DNA of 64,000 bases, from assembly GCA_964575845.1 (NCBI GenBank), contig CAZNSX010000001.1, positions 372,001-436,000 of the forward strand, given 5' to 3'. Source of the DNA: CAZNSX01 sp964575845. GTDB taxonomy: Bacteria > UBA8248 > CAZNSX01. The notes beneath the pieces were generated by a model that was not told the origin of the DNA, did no database searches, and saw only the letters and a program-made list of their open reading frames with translations. Below are positions 51,854 through 59,116 of the stretch, piece after piece. The position numbers were made by a program, and so were the translations under genes. Each line of letters opens with the position of its first letter. Position 1 is the first letter of the stretch.

Positions 51854-52637
51854 GGACTTCTCCTAGAATGCTCACCGAAGCCCCCCTCAGGGCCGAGCCC
51901 ATTATCTCCCACGCGGCCGTTAGCGAGGGAGCATCCGGGGGAAGTTCGAGAAGGCTCCTGCCTTCCATCTCAAACTCGGCGATCAGGGGGTCTTGAGGGA
52001 TGGTGCCGAGGAGCGAGAGGCCCGCCTCATCTATGCCAGACCTCAGAAGCTCTGCCTCCCTTCCCCCTGGACTCACGCGATTTAGAACCAGGCCCATCCG
52101 GCCCACTTTGTGCTTGAGCTCATGGGTGAGGGCCCTGATCCTCCCCGCGGCCTGGACCCCCCGGGGGGAGGGGTCTGAAATCAAGAGCATGAGGTCAACC
52201 TTCTGGTTCGTGCAGCGGCTTATGTGCTCAAGGCCCGCCTCGTTATCGATGATGGTGACCTCATAGCTCGCCGTGAGCCTGTCGAGAGTTCGGCCCAGGA
52301 TGTGGTTGGCAAAGCAGTAGCAACCCTTGCCCTCAGGCCTGCCCATGGCCAGAAAGTCAAAGCCCTCCTCCTCAAGGAGGGCCCCATCCACCATGTAGGA
52401 GAGGTACTCCTCCTTGGTCATTCCCGAGGGGAGGCGTCCCATCAGCACCTCCTCCCTGATCTCCCCGATGCCAGTGGGCGCAGGGAGGCCCAGGAGGACG
52501 TTTAGGTTCATGTTGGGGTCAGCATCGATGATGAGTGGCGTTTTTCCTTCTACCTCAATGAGATAGCGGGCGAAAAGGGCGGTGGCGGTGGTCTTCCCGC
52601 TCCCCCCCTTTCCGGCAATCGCAACCGTCAGTCCCAT
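51843..52637 (-). CDS. cooC: CODH nickel-insertion ATPase
   Basis: CooC is a MinD/SIMIBI-type dimeric ATPase that loads nickel into CODH. The deviant Walker A GKGGSGKTT (residues 9-17), Asp in IIDADPN, and the CxC nickel site Cys106-Tyr-Cys108 (KGCYCFAN) are all present. It ends with the sequence that overlaps acsA. Length (264) fits. It is preceded by the UroD/MetE-like gene by 5 bases. It works with NikR and the His-rich AcsA insert in nickel supply. Confidence 0.94.
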   Translation of the reverse strand: MGLTVAIAGKGGSGKTTATALFARYLIEVEGKTPLIIDADPNMNLNVLLGLPAPTGIGEIREEVLMGRLPSGMTKEEYLSYMVDGALLEEEGFDFLAMGRPEGKGCYCFANHILGRTLDRLTASYEVTIIDNEAGLEHISRCTNQKVDLMLLISDPSPRGVQAAGRIRALTHELKHKVGRMGLVLNRVSPGGREAELLRSGIDEAGLSLLGTIPQDPLIAEFEMEGRSLLELPPDAPSLTAAWEIMGSALRGASVSILGEVHGK

Positions 52638-52642
52638 AACAC

Positions 52643-53728
52643 TTAAGCTCCGAAATGACGCCCGCGCAACTCGGACGAGATGGCCTCCGTCAGGCGGAAG
52701 ACCTTCTCGGAGAGCTCGACCGAAAGTGAGCCCGTGCCGCAGCTTGGGGTTATGAGGGCGCTCCCGAGAAGTTCCTCCCGGGAGAAGCCGTGCGCGATGA
52801 GGCGCTTGAGGTCCTCCTCAAAGCGCGCCAGAAGACTCTCCTCACCCTCCCCGGCCACGGTCTCGGTGGTTGGAACCACGCCCCAGGCAAGCACGCCCCC
52901 ACGCCCGAGGAACCGGCGGAGCTCCTCAGGGTAGAGGGCAATGGTCTCGGCATAGTCGTAGGCGTCAAAGTTGAGGATATCCACCCCCGTTTCCATGAGG
53001 ATAGACCAGTCAGTATTCCCGCAGCAGTGGACCCCGGCGAGTGCTCCCGCATCATGGATGGCCGTAACCACCTCATCGAGTGCCCCCACCACATCCTCCC
53101 GGCTCAGGCTTATATAGGCCGAGCCAAAGGAAGCGAGATAGGGCTCGTCTATGAAAATGATGACCCCCGGGGCAACCGCCTTCATCCGCTCCACTTGCCA
53201 GCGGGCCTTCATGGCACAGTTCTTTACGACCACATCCTTAAGGGCATCGTTATACTGGATCGAGCGTTTTTCCTCATCGGTGACGGTGAGCCCGAAGCTC
53301 ACGGGCCCCGTTATCTGGCCCTTGAGGTAGAGCATCCTGGGGAAGCCCCCTCCCCGGGCTATCTCCAGCGTCTCATGGAAGCCCCGTGCATAGTTAGTGC
53401 TCATGGCGAAGTAGTCCAGGTCCCCTCCCAGATAGCTCTCATAGAACCGCTCCAGGCCTTCCTCAAGGCCCTGGGATGTCTCGAAGTGAATCTTCTCCGC
53501 CCTCTCATCCACCCGCGCCCAGGGGAGGCCCTCGGAGTATTGAACGTACATGTTCTCCAGGAAGCTCATGCGCGGGAGCTGGGGCCAGATAGGGATCTCC
53601 GGCAGGTGGCGGCCAACTACCCGGCAGGCCGTCCTGGGGTCTTTGTGTGGCATGCTCCCCACCGCGGTGGCGAGGCATTTGGGCTTGAAATCCACGGCCG
53701 GTACTCTCCTTTGACCTGGGGCGCTCAT
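52643..53728 (-). CDS. UroD/MetE-superfamily methyltransferase-like protein
   Basis: This 361-residue TIM-barrel protein belongs to the UroD/cobalamin-independent methionine synthase superfamily. The zinc-type ligands of corrinoid:thiol or MtaA/MtbA-like methyltransferases appear as GVHCCGNTDW (His-x-Cys) and TPSCGTGSLS (Cys). No haem-biosynthesis signature Arg block of HemE is present. It overlaps the coiled-coil gene by ATGA and lies 5 bases before cooC. In this operon it probably moves a methyl group between the adjacent corrinoid protein and a thiol or folate acceptor (inference). Its direct substrate is unknown. Confidence 0.82.
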   Translation of the reverse strand: MSAPGQRRVPAVDFKPKCLATAVGSMPHKDPRTACRVVGRHLPEIPIWPQLPRMSFLENMYVQYSEGLPWARVDERAEKIHFETSQGLEEGLERFYESYLGGDLDYFAMSTNYARGFHETLEIARGGGFPRMLYLKGQITGPVSFGLTVTDEEKRSIQYNDALKDVVVKNCAMKARWQVERMKAVAPGVIIFIDEPYLASFGSAYISLSREDVVGALDEVVTAIHDAGALAGVHCCGNTDWSILMETGVDILNFDAYDYAETIALYPEELRRFLGRGGVLAWGVVPTTETVAGEGEESLLARFEEDLKRLIAHGFSREELLGSALITPSCGTGSLSVELSEKVFRLTEAISSELRGRHFGA

Positions 53729-53979
53729 GTGGTGGGCCTCCCGAGGCCACGCTCGGAGCAGGGATGGGGGTCGGGAAGGGCTTTCTCCAGGGACTGTGTG
53801 GCCTCGTGGAGCAGGCGACTGAGTTCCGAGAGCTTTCCCTCCAGGGGAGTCAAATCTCTTCCCTCACTGCGAGACCTCTCAAGCTCCTCGTGAAGCTTCT
53901 CCATCTCCTCCTCCAGAGCCTCTACCCTCTTCTGGGCCTCGCGGAGCCTGTCGCTCTTCCCCTTCTGGTGAGGTTCCAT
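53725..53979 (-). CDS. Small coiled-coil protein of the acs operon
   Basis: An 84-residue, charged protein with heptad-like Leu/Glu spacing (RLREAQKRVEALEEEMEKLHEELE) predicted as a coiled coil, and a Pro/Gly-rich tail. It overlaps the corrinoid-protein gene by 58 bases and the methyltransferase gene by ATGA, both typical of translationally coupled genes. I do not recognise the family. It could be an assembly or docking factor between the corrinoid protein and the methyltransferase, but the overlap and short length mean it could also be spurious. Confidence 0.55.
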   Translation of the reverse strand: MEPHQKGKSDRLREAQKRVEALEEEMEKLHEELERSRSEGRDLTPLEGKLSELSRLLHEATQSLEKALPDPHPCSERGLGRPTT

Positions 53980-54662
53980 TGCTCGCCCCCTCCCGCCTTT
54001 TTCCTGCCGCTCACAAGTCGCCGGGCCACAGCGACGGCCTTCATGGCATCCGGCGCATAGCCATTGGCCCCTATTTCCTCGGCAAATTTCGCCGTTACCG
54101 GCGCGCCTCCCACCATGGCCTTAACCCTCCCAGCGAGCCCAGCGGCCCCGAGGGAATCGATCACATCCTTCATCCCGACCATTGTTGTGGATATCAGGGC
54201 CGACATCATGAGAAGGTCGGCCCCCTCATCCCGGACGGCCTTCAGGAACTGTTCGGGGTGCACGTCCGCGCCCAGGTCGACCACCCTGAAGCCGCCCCCC
54301 TCCATCATCATCGTGACCAGGTTCTTCCCGATGTCATGGATATCCCCTTGCACGGACCCTATGACGGCGGTTCCCCGGAAGAGCCGTCGGTGGCCAACCA
54401 GAAGGGGCTTCAGCAGTTCCACGGCCGCTTTCATCGCCTGCGCGGCGATGAGGACGTTGGGTATGTAGTACTCATTGCAGCGGAACTTCTCCCCCACCAC
54501 CTCCATCCCGGGCAGGAGGCCCTCCTCGATTACCTCAAGGGGCTCCCATCCCCTATCCAGCGCTCGTTTGGTTAAAGCGCGGCTCTCCGGAATGTCCCCG
54601 GTGATAAGGGCTTGCTTCAGGCGCTCCAGAAGGTCCGTCGACTGCCTAACCGCAGGTGTCAT
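53922..54662 (-). CDS. B12-binding corrinoid protein (MtaC/MtbC/DhaC-like)
   Basis: The 246-residue protein has an N-terminal helical cap domain (about 8-90, with LLPGMEVVGEKFRCNEYYIPNVLIAA) and a C-terminal Rossmann corrinoid domain with the DxHxxG signature, GDIHDIGKNL (Asp107, His109, Gly112), plus SALISTTM and GGAPVT. Such proteins carry a methylated cobamide between a substrate-specific methyltransferase and a second acceptor. It heads the acs operon; the putative partner methyltransferase is encoded two genes downstream. No MtaB/MtbB/MttB-type substrate methyltransferase is within the window. Confidence 0.92.
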   Translation of the reverse strand: MTPAVRQSTDLLERLKQALITGDIPESRALTKRALDRGWEPLEVIEEGLLPGMEVVGEKFRCNEYYIPNVLIAAQAMKAAVELLKPLLVGHRRLFRGTAVIGSVQGDIHDIGKNLVTMMMEGGGFRVVDLGADVHPEQFLKAVRDEGADLLMMSALISTTMVGMKDVIDSLGAAGLAGRVKAMVGGAPVTAKFAEEIGANGYAPDAMKAVAVARRLVSGRKKAGGGEQWNLTRRGRATGSARPRRG

Positions 54663-54729
54663 ATTTATATTTATAGGAGGAACGAAGGAAAGGAGTTAGG
54701 ACATTTATGGCTGGACTATGGCGATTTTG

Positions 54730-54743
54730 AACAAAAATTTGTT
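54730..54743. promoter_or_regulatory. Short inverted repeat in the acs operon leader
   Basis: AACAAA-AA-TTTGTT is a perfect 6-base-arm dyad located between the regulator gene and the corrinoid-protein start (54662). It could be a binding site for the neighbouring AraC-type regulator, but no second copy was seen. Confidence 0.35.
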
Positions 54744-54771
54744 GAGGGAAGGAATTTTGGCCTAAATCGGC

Positions 54772-56109
54772 TTAAGCACCCTCCTCCAAGGGAAGGATTT
54801 TGGCCTTGGCGCGCCAGGCGCTCGGAGTGAGCCCCTCTGAGCGCTTGAAGACCTTGCTGAAATGGCTGGGGTCTTCATACCCCACCTGCTGGATTATATC
54901 CAGAAGGGGGAGGTCGGTGGCCTCCATGAGGCGCTTACTGGCGGCGATGCGGACCGAGGTGAGATATCCGGTGAAGGAGGTGCCCATCTCCTGGCGGAAG
55001 AGGCGGCTCAGGTAAGAAGTGCTCAGGCCTACCACCCGGGCCACCTCATCCTGGGTCAGCTTTCGCGAGTAATTGGCCCAGATGTACTCCTTGGCTCGGC
55101 TGAAGACTCTGGGGTGTCGGATGTGCCTGTTTTGGTACATGCATGCCATGAGCCGATCCAGGACGGTGAGTATCCAGTAGTAGAGGTTCTCAAGAGGCAT
55201 GCCTTCGGCAAGATCCTGGATGCAGTGGTACCTCAGGCCGAGGACCTCTTCGAGGCTTGCCCCACCCTCCACCGCGGCCCGGCTCAGTATTATCACCAGC
55301 TCCAGAATCCGGGCCTTTGTGAGCTCCATCTGACCCGCGCCCTTGAAGAGGATGTCCGCCAAGAGCTCATCCAGAATCCGCTTGGCGCCCCGCTCATTCC
55401 CCAGCTGGACGAGGCGGATGAGTTCTTCCTCTTTCTGGAAGGGGTAATGGGGGTGGAGGGGGCCCTGGCCCGGCTCTCCCGAGCCGTAGAGCTCCTGTTC
55501 GAGTTGCTTGCGCCGGTAGAGCTCTTGGGCGAGGCGTGCCTGGTGTTCAGCTATGGCCCGCTTCTGCATCTGGCTCGTGAGACCCAGCTTCATGATGTAG
55601 TTGGTGACGCTGAAAAGCAGGTCCGCGGCCGCCTGCACTCTGCGCTCGGGAATCACCGGCACCGAGGGCACCTGGCGAAGGAGGAGACGCATGTCCAGGG
55701 AGAGGTCAGCGGTGCGTCGCCGAAGCTCCTGCTTGAGGTGGGAGTCGGCAGAGCGCATCAGAAGCGGGCCACAGATGATGGAGCCGATGAGTTCGCCATC
55801 GCTCAAAAGCGCCGAGCAAAACTTCACCATTCCTGCGTGGCAGATGAAGATGTATGGCTCGCCGTAACTGGAGGCCCTTTTGCCCGCCACCATGTGATCC
55901 TTGACGCAGCGGGCTCTTCCTGCTGAGGTTTTCTGGATCTCCCGGCAGAAGGGGTGCTCTTCGAACTCCTTAAACCCCTCGACCTCAAGCCCTCCCTCGG
56001 CGAGGAGAACTGCGCCGAGCCCGGTGGTTTCACGGAAAGAACCCAAGAGGCGTCTTAAGGTGGCCTCATCGATCAGTTCGGCGAGGGATTCTCTGAGAGG
56101 GCTCTTCAT
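54772..56109 (-). CDS. PocR-domain AraC-family transcriptional regulator
   Basis: The 445-residue protein has an N-terminal PocR ligand-binding domain with its cysteine pattern (Cys55 in HPFCREIQK, Cys68 in RARCVKDH, Cys90 in FICHAG). A linker follows, then a C-terminal AraC double helix-turn-helix (VARVVGLSTSYLSRLFRQEMG and IIQQVGYEDPSHFSKVFKRSEGLTP). PocR domains occur in regulators of B12-dependent propanediol use and of corrinoid methyltransferase genes. Its position just upstream of the corrinoid-protein/acs operon, 109 bases away and in the same direction, suggests that it activates this operon in response to a C1 or propanediol-like ligand. The start at 56109 lacks a strong Shine-Dalgarno. 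Confidence 0.88.
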   Translation of the reverse strand: MKSPLRESLAELIDEATLRRLLGSFRETTGLGAVLLAEGGLEVEGFKEFEEHPFCREIQKTSAGRARCVKDHMVAGKRASSYGEPYIFICHAGMVKFCSALLSDGELIGSIICGPLLMRSADSHLKQELRRRTADLSLDMRLLLRQVPSVPVIPERRVQAAADLLFSVTNYIMKLGLTSQMQKRAIAEHQARLAQELYRRKQLEQELYGSGEPGQGPLHPHYPFQKEEELIRLVQLGNERGAKRILDELLADILFKGAGQMELTKARILELVIILSRAAVEGGASLEEVLGLRYHCIQDLAEGMPLENLYYWILTVLDRLMACMYQNRHIRHPRVFSRAKEYIWANYSRKLTQDEVARVVGLSTSYLSRLFRQEMGTSFTGYLTSVRIAASKRLMEATDLPLLDIIQQVGYEDPSHFSKVFKRSEGLTPSAWRAKAKILPLEEGA

Positions 56110-56302
56110 TGTTAAAAAGCCTGAGAGACCTTCATCGTGGCTTCTGCTCGGGGGACGGCTCCATTTTAGCACATCTTCTCAAGACGCGAGGGCGCCTCCA
56201 TCTGCGCCACATTGTCATGGTGGCCAGAGAGATACCTGGTTATAATAATGAGTGCACTTTATTACTGTAAACTCTAGCTTTGGCTTGCCGGAGGCATTGT
56301 CC

Positions 56303-57319
56303 GTGGCCATAACTACTCCTCATTTAGGGATGACCATAGAGCGGCATATCATCGCGCAGCAGCGGGAGCACCCCGAGGCCCGGGGAGTCTTCTCGGGCCT
56401 CCTCTCTCAGATAGCGCTGGCTGGAAAGATCATCTCCAGCACGGTTAACAAGGCGGGCCTGGCCGATATCTTGGGTCTAACCGGCCGACAGAACGTTCAG
56501 GGGGAGGATGTGCAGAAGCTCGATGAGTTCGCCAACAGCCTCTTCATCCGATGCGTTGACCACGGGGGGTATCTCTGCGTGATGGGCTCAGAGGAGGTTG
56601 AGGGGGTCATCCCCATTCCCGAACGCCATCCCGCGGGCCAGTACGTTCTACTCTTTGACCCTCTTGATGGCTCAAGCAATATCGACGTGAATGTCAGCAT
56701 AGGCTCCATCTTCTCCATCTACCGGAAAATCAAAGATGGTGGACGGGGGTCTATCGAGGATTGCCTCCAGCGAGGCTCGGAGCAGGTGGCGGCGGGCTAC
56801 CTCATCTATGGCTCCAGCACCATGCTGGTCTACAGCACGGGCCACGGGGTCGATGGCTTCACCCTCGACCCCGGCATTGGTGAGTTCCTGCTCTCCCACG
56901 AGGGGATTCGCGTCCCCCCTCGCGGCAAGATTTACAGCGTCAATGAGGGCAATGCAGACCTCTGGGAAGAGGGTGTAAAGCATTATATCGCATCTCTCAA
57001 GAAGCGTGACCCAGAGAGGGGAAAGCCTTATTCGGCCCGCTACATAGGCTCGCTTGTGGCCGACTTCCATCGAAACCTCCTGAAAGGGGGCATCTTTCTC
57101 TATCCGGCGGACTCCAGGAGCCCCCGGGGTAAGCTCCGGCTCCTCTACGAGGCAAACCCCCTGGCTTTCCTCATCGAGCAGGGCGGCGGTGCTGCGAGCG
57201 ATGGCCACCGACGCATCCTGGATATCGAACCCGAGGAGCTTCACCAGCGAACTCCCCTCATCATCGGCAGCCGTGAGGATGTGGCCGAGGCCGAGGAGTT
57301 CGTCCAGGGAAGGGGCTGA
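56303..57319 (+). CDS. fbp: Fructose-1,6-bisphosphatase class I
   Basis: The gluconeogenic enzyme that removes the 1-phosphate. The class I signatures are LLFDPLDGSSNIDVNVSIG (metal-binding Asp and the Gly loop), GSSTMLVYSTGHGVDGF, YSARYIGSLVADFHRNLLKGG and LYEANPLAFLIEQGGG. Three starts are possible; the GTG at 56303 is chosen because GGAGG ends 8 bases before it. It is 338 residues, a normal length. Its location beside the acs locus suits carbon fixation feeding sugar synthesis. It is divergent from the PocR-AraC gene. Confidence 0.94.
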   Translation: MAITTPHLGMTIERHIIAQQREHPEARGVFSGLLSQIALAGKIISSTVNKAGLADILGLTGRQNVQGEDVQKLDEFANSLFIRCVDHGGYLCVMGSEEVEGVIPIPERHPAGQYVLLFDPLDGSSNIDVNVSIGSIFSIYRKIKDGGRGSIEDCLQRGSEQVAAGYLIYGSSTMLVYSTGHGVDGFTLDPGIGEFLLSHEGIRVPPRGKIYSVNEGNADLWEEGVKHYIASLKKRDPERGKPYSARYIGSLVADFHRNLLKGGIFLYPADSRSPRGKLRLLYEANPLAFLIEQGGGAASDGHRRILDIEPEELHQRTPLIIGSREDVAEAEEFVQGRG

Positions 57320-57346
57320 GGTCGCCCTTCTGTAGGGAGGTAAAGG

Positions 57347-57760
57347 ATGCCCCGTATCGTCCGCTTCGGCATCTCAGCAGATGGGGAGCTCACCGAGCGA
57401 TTCGACCGCGCAATCGCGGAGGAGGGCTACACCAATCGCTCGGAGGCCATCCGGGACCTAATGCGCTCCTACCTGGTCAGGCAGGAGTGGCGGAAAGATG
57501 AGGAGGTTGTCGGGGTGGTCTCTCTTCTTTACGACCACCGCAAGCGAGAGCTCTCCCGGGAGCTCATCTCCCACCAGCACCAGGATGAAGGCAGCGTCCT
57601 CTCCTCCTTGCACGTGCACCTGGACAGGGACCACTGCCTTGAGGTCATCGTGGTTAGGGGAAGGGCCGCCCACGTCAAGGCCCTGGCGGGAAAGCTCATC
57701 GGGACCAAGGGGGTCAAACACGGGGATTGGATCACAACGAGCCTCGGCCGGGGTCTCTAG
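57347..57760 (+). CDS. nikR: Nickel-responsive regulator
   Basis: NikR is a ribbon-helix-helix repressor that binds DNA when nickel occupies its ACT-like C-terminal domain. The N-terminal RHH is MPRIVRFGISADGELTERFD and SEAIRDLMR. The nickel ligands are His78, His89, His91 and Cys97, in SHQHQDEG and LHVHLDRDHC, with the exact spacing of E. coli NikR. The gene follows fbp by 27 bases and is close to the nickel-dependent CODH/ACS genes, so it probably controls nickel uptake or the acs locus (inference; no operator was identified). Confidence 0.95.
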   Translation: MPRIVRFGISADGELTERFDRAIAEEGYTNRSEAIRDLMRSYLVRQEWRKDEEVVGVVSLLYDHRKRELSRELISHQHQDEGSVLSSLHVHLDRDHCLEVIVVRGRAAHVKALAGKLIGTKGVKHGDWITTSLGRGL

Positions 57761-58237
57761 GGTGACCTCCTGAAAACCCCCCATGGTCCATAATGTCCAT
57801 GTCCTATTAGACCCCATTGCCCATCGTGAGCCCACCTAAGGGGTGGACCTCGTCCAGACCCACATCTCTCAACCCTTCCTCATGGGGAACCTTACCGGAG
57901 GTTTCTGCCAGGGGTCTATCCAGAGGTCGCGCCCGTTACTAAAATGGGGGAAGGCTCGGGCTGTGGGGCCATGCGGAAATGGGGGAAGGAGCTGTATAAT
58001 CTCGGCTTCACAGGGTGATACTCCCGCCTCCCCTCATGGAGGGTGCTCCGTTCAGCCCTTTGTCCTTTGAGAAAGGAAAGCTTTGCCTTTGCCTCTCGTG
58101 GACGAATTTATGTGATAGACGTGAAGTTCTTCCCCCTTGATGGATGAACCATCTCCTCGGCCAGCTCAGCCGGCCCACGTCAGTTCCCTGGCACTATCCC
58201 TCTTCCGGAAAAGCCGAATATTAAGAGGGCACCCTTC
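57761..58237. other. Gene-free region of about 480 bases
   Basis: Only short frames without ribosome binding sites on either strand. No nickel transporter or repeat is present. Confidence 0.5.
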
Positions 58238-58513
58238 CTATTTTCTCACGGTCTCTTTGAGGACGGTTGATGGCTTAAACCGCGGGGCCTTTCCACCTTT
58301 GATCCTTAGAGTTGCTCCCGTCTGGGGGTTCCTCCCCATCCTGGCCGCCTTCTTCACCACAGAGAATGTGCCGAAGCCCACGAGAGTCACCTTGTCGCCC
58401 TTTTTGAGGGCTTTGGTCACTGTAGAGACGAAAGCGTTTACCGTCTTCTCCGCCACTGCCTTGGACGTCCCAGCCTCCTTCGCAACTGCCTCCACTAATT
58501 GGACCTTGTTCAT
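58238..58513 (-). CDS. hup: HU/IHF-family DNA-binding protein
   Basis: The 91-residue histone-like protein begins MNKVQLVEAVAKEAGTSK and has the DNA-binding arm signature GFGTFSVVKKAARMGRNPQTG and the family end ATLRIKGGKAPRFKPS. It binds and bends DNA without strong sequence specificity as a dimer. Start and length are standard. It stands alone on the minus strand with a GAGGAGGGCACC ribosome binding region before the ATG. Confidence 0.95.
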   Translation of the reverse strand: MNKVQLVEAVAKEAGTSKAVAEKTVNAFVSTVTKALKKGDKVTLVGFGTFSVVKKAARMGRNPQTGATLRIKGGKAPRFKPSTVLKETVRK

Positions 58514-58968
58514 GGTGCCCTCCTCCTCAGGCTAAAGCATTGAGAACTCTCTGGGTGGAAAGGAAATATCCTGCCGCCACCGGTCTCCTCCCCGCATCCA
58601 CCCCTCAGCAACGAACTAATTTTCTTTTAGTTAAATCGAAGCGGATAATGGCTTTATTAAGAGAACCGAAAATTCCCCCCTCTGCATCTTATTTCCATTT
58701 GGGAACTCTTTAGCCAGATAGTTAGGATTTCGCTGAGGGATGGTAAAAGGAGAGCGGGATAAAATCAAGTATTTTTTACAGGGGGGAAAAAATATTATTT
58801 AGAACCGAGAACCGAGTTTCAGGCACCGCAGGAGAATTCGGCCCTCAGGGGAAATCTCCATGGCGGCTGGATATTCTTGCCCGTAGGCTCCTCGTTGATT
58901 TATCGCAGGTTCGAACATGGTCTGGGATTTGGCGGCCGGCAGCCAATGGGAGTTTCCTCAAAAAACGG
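58514..58968. other. Gene-free region upstream of HU and the molybdenum operon
   Basis: About 450 bases with A+T-rich blocks (58610-58690 and 58755-58805) and no supportable gene. It presumably holds the HU promoter on the minus strand. Confidence 0.45.
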
Positions 58969-58998
58969 TTGACGGGCCTTTAGCTCCTCCTTTATAGT
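58969..58998 (+). promoter_or_regulatory. Sigma-70-type promoter for the molybdopterin oxidoreductase operon
   Basis: TTGACG (58969-58974) and TATAGT (58993-58998) are 18 bases apart. The first start codon is at 59117, giving a leader of about 110 bases. Confidence 0.6.
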
Positions 58999-59116
58999 CA
59001 GCACTGCTTTTCGAATTAATGGAGGGCTCCCAGGCACGGGGCTTTCCGTTTAAGAGGAATTACTCGGGCCTTTACAATCCTCAAGCAACAAGAAAAATCC
59101 AGGGGGACTGTCACTC

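Noticed and set aside
52643..53728. Calling the UroD-superfamily gene hemE
   Set aside because: Zinc-type HxC and Cys motifs and the acs context fit methyltransferases rather than uroporphyrinogen decarboxylase.
58900..58925. GGTTCGAAC resembling a tRNA T-arm
   Set aside because: The flanking bases do not form a T-stem and no acceptor or anticodon arms surround it.
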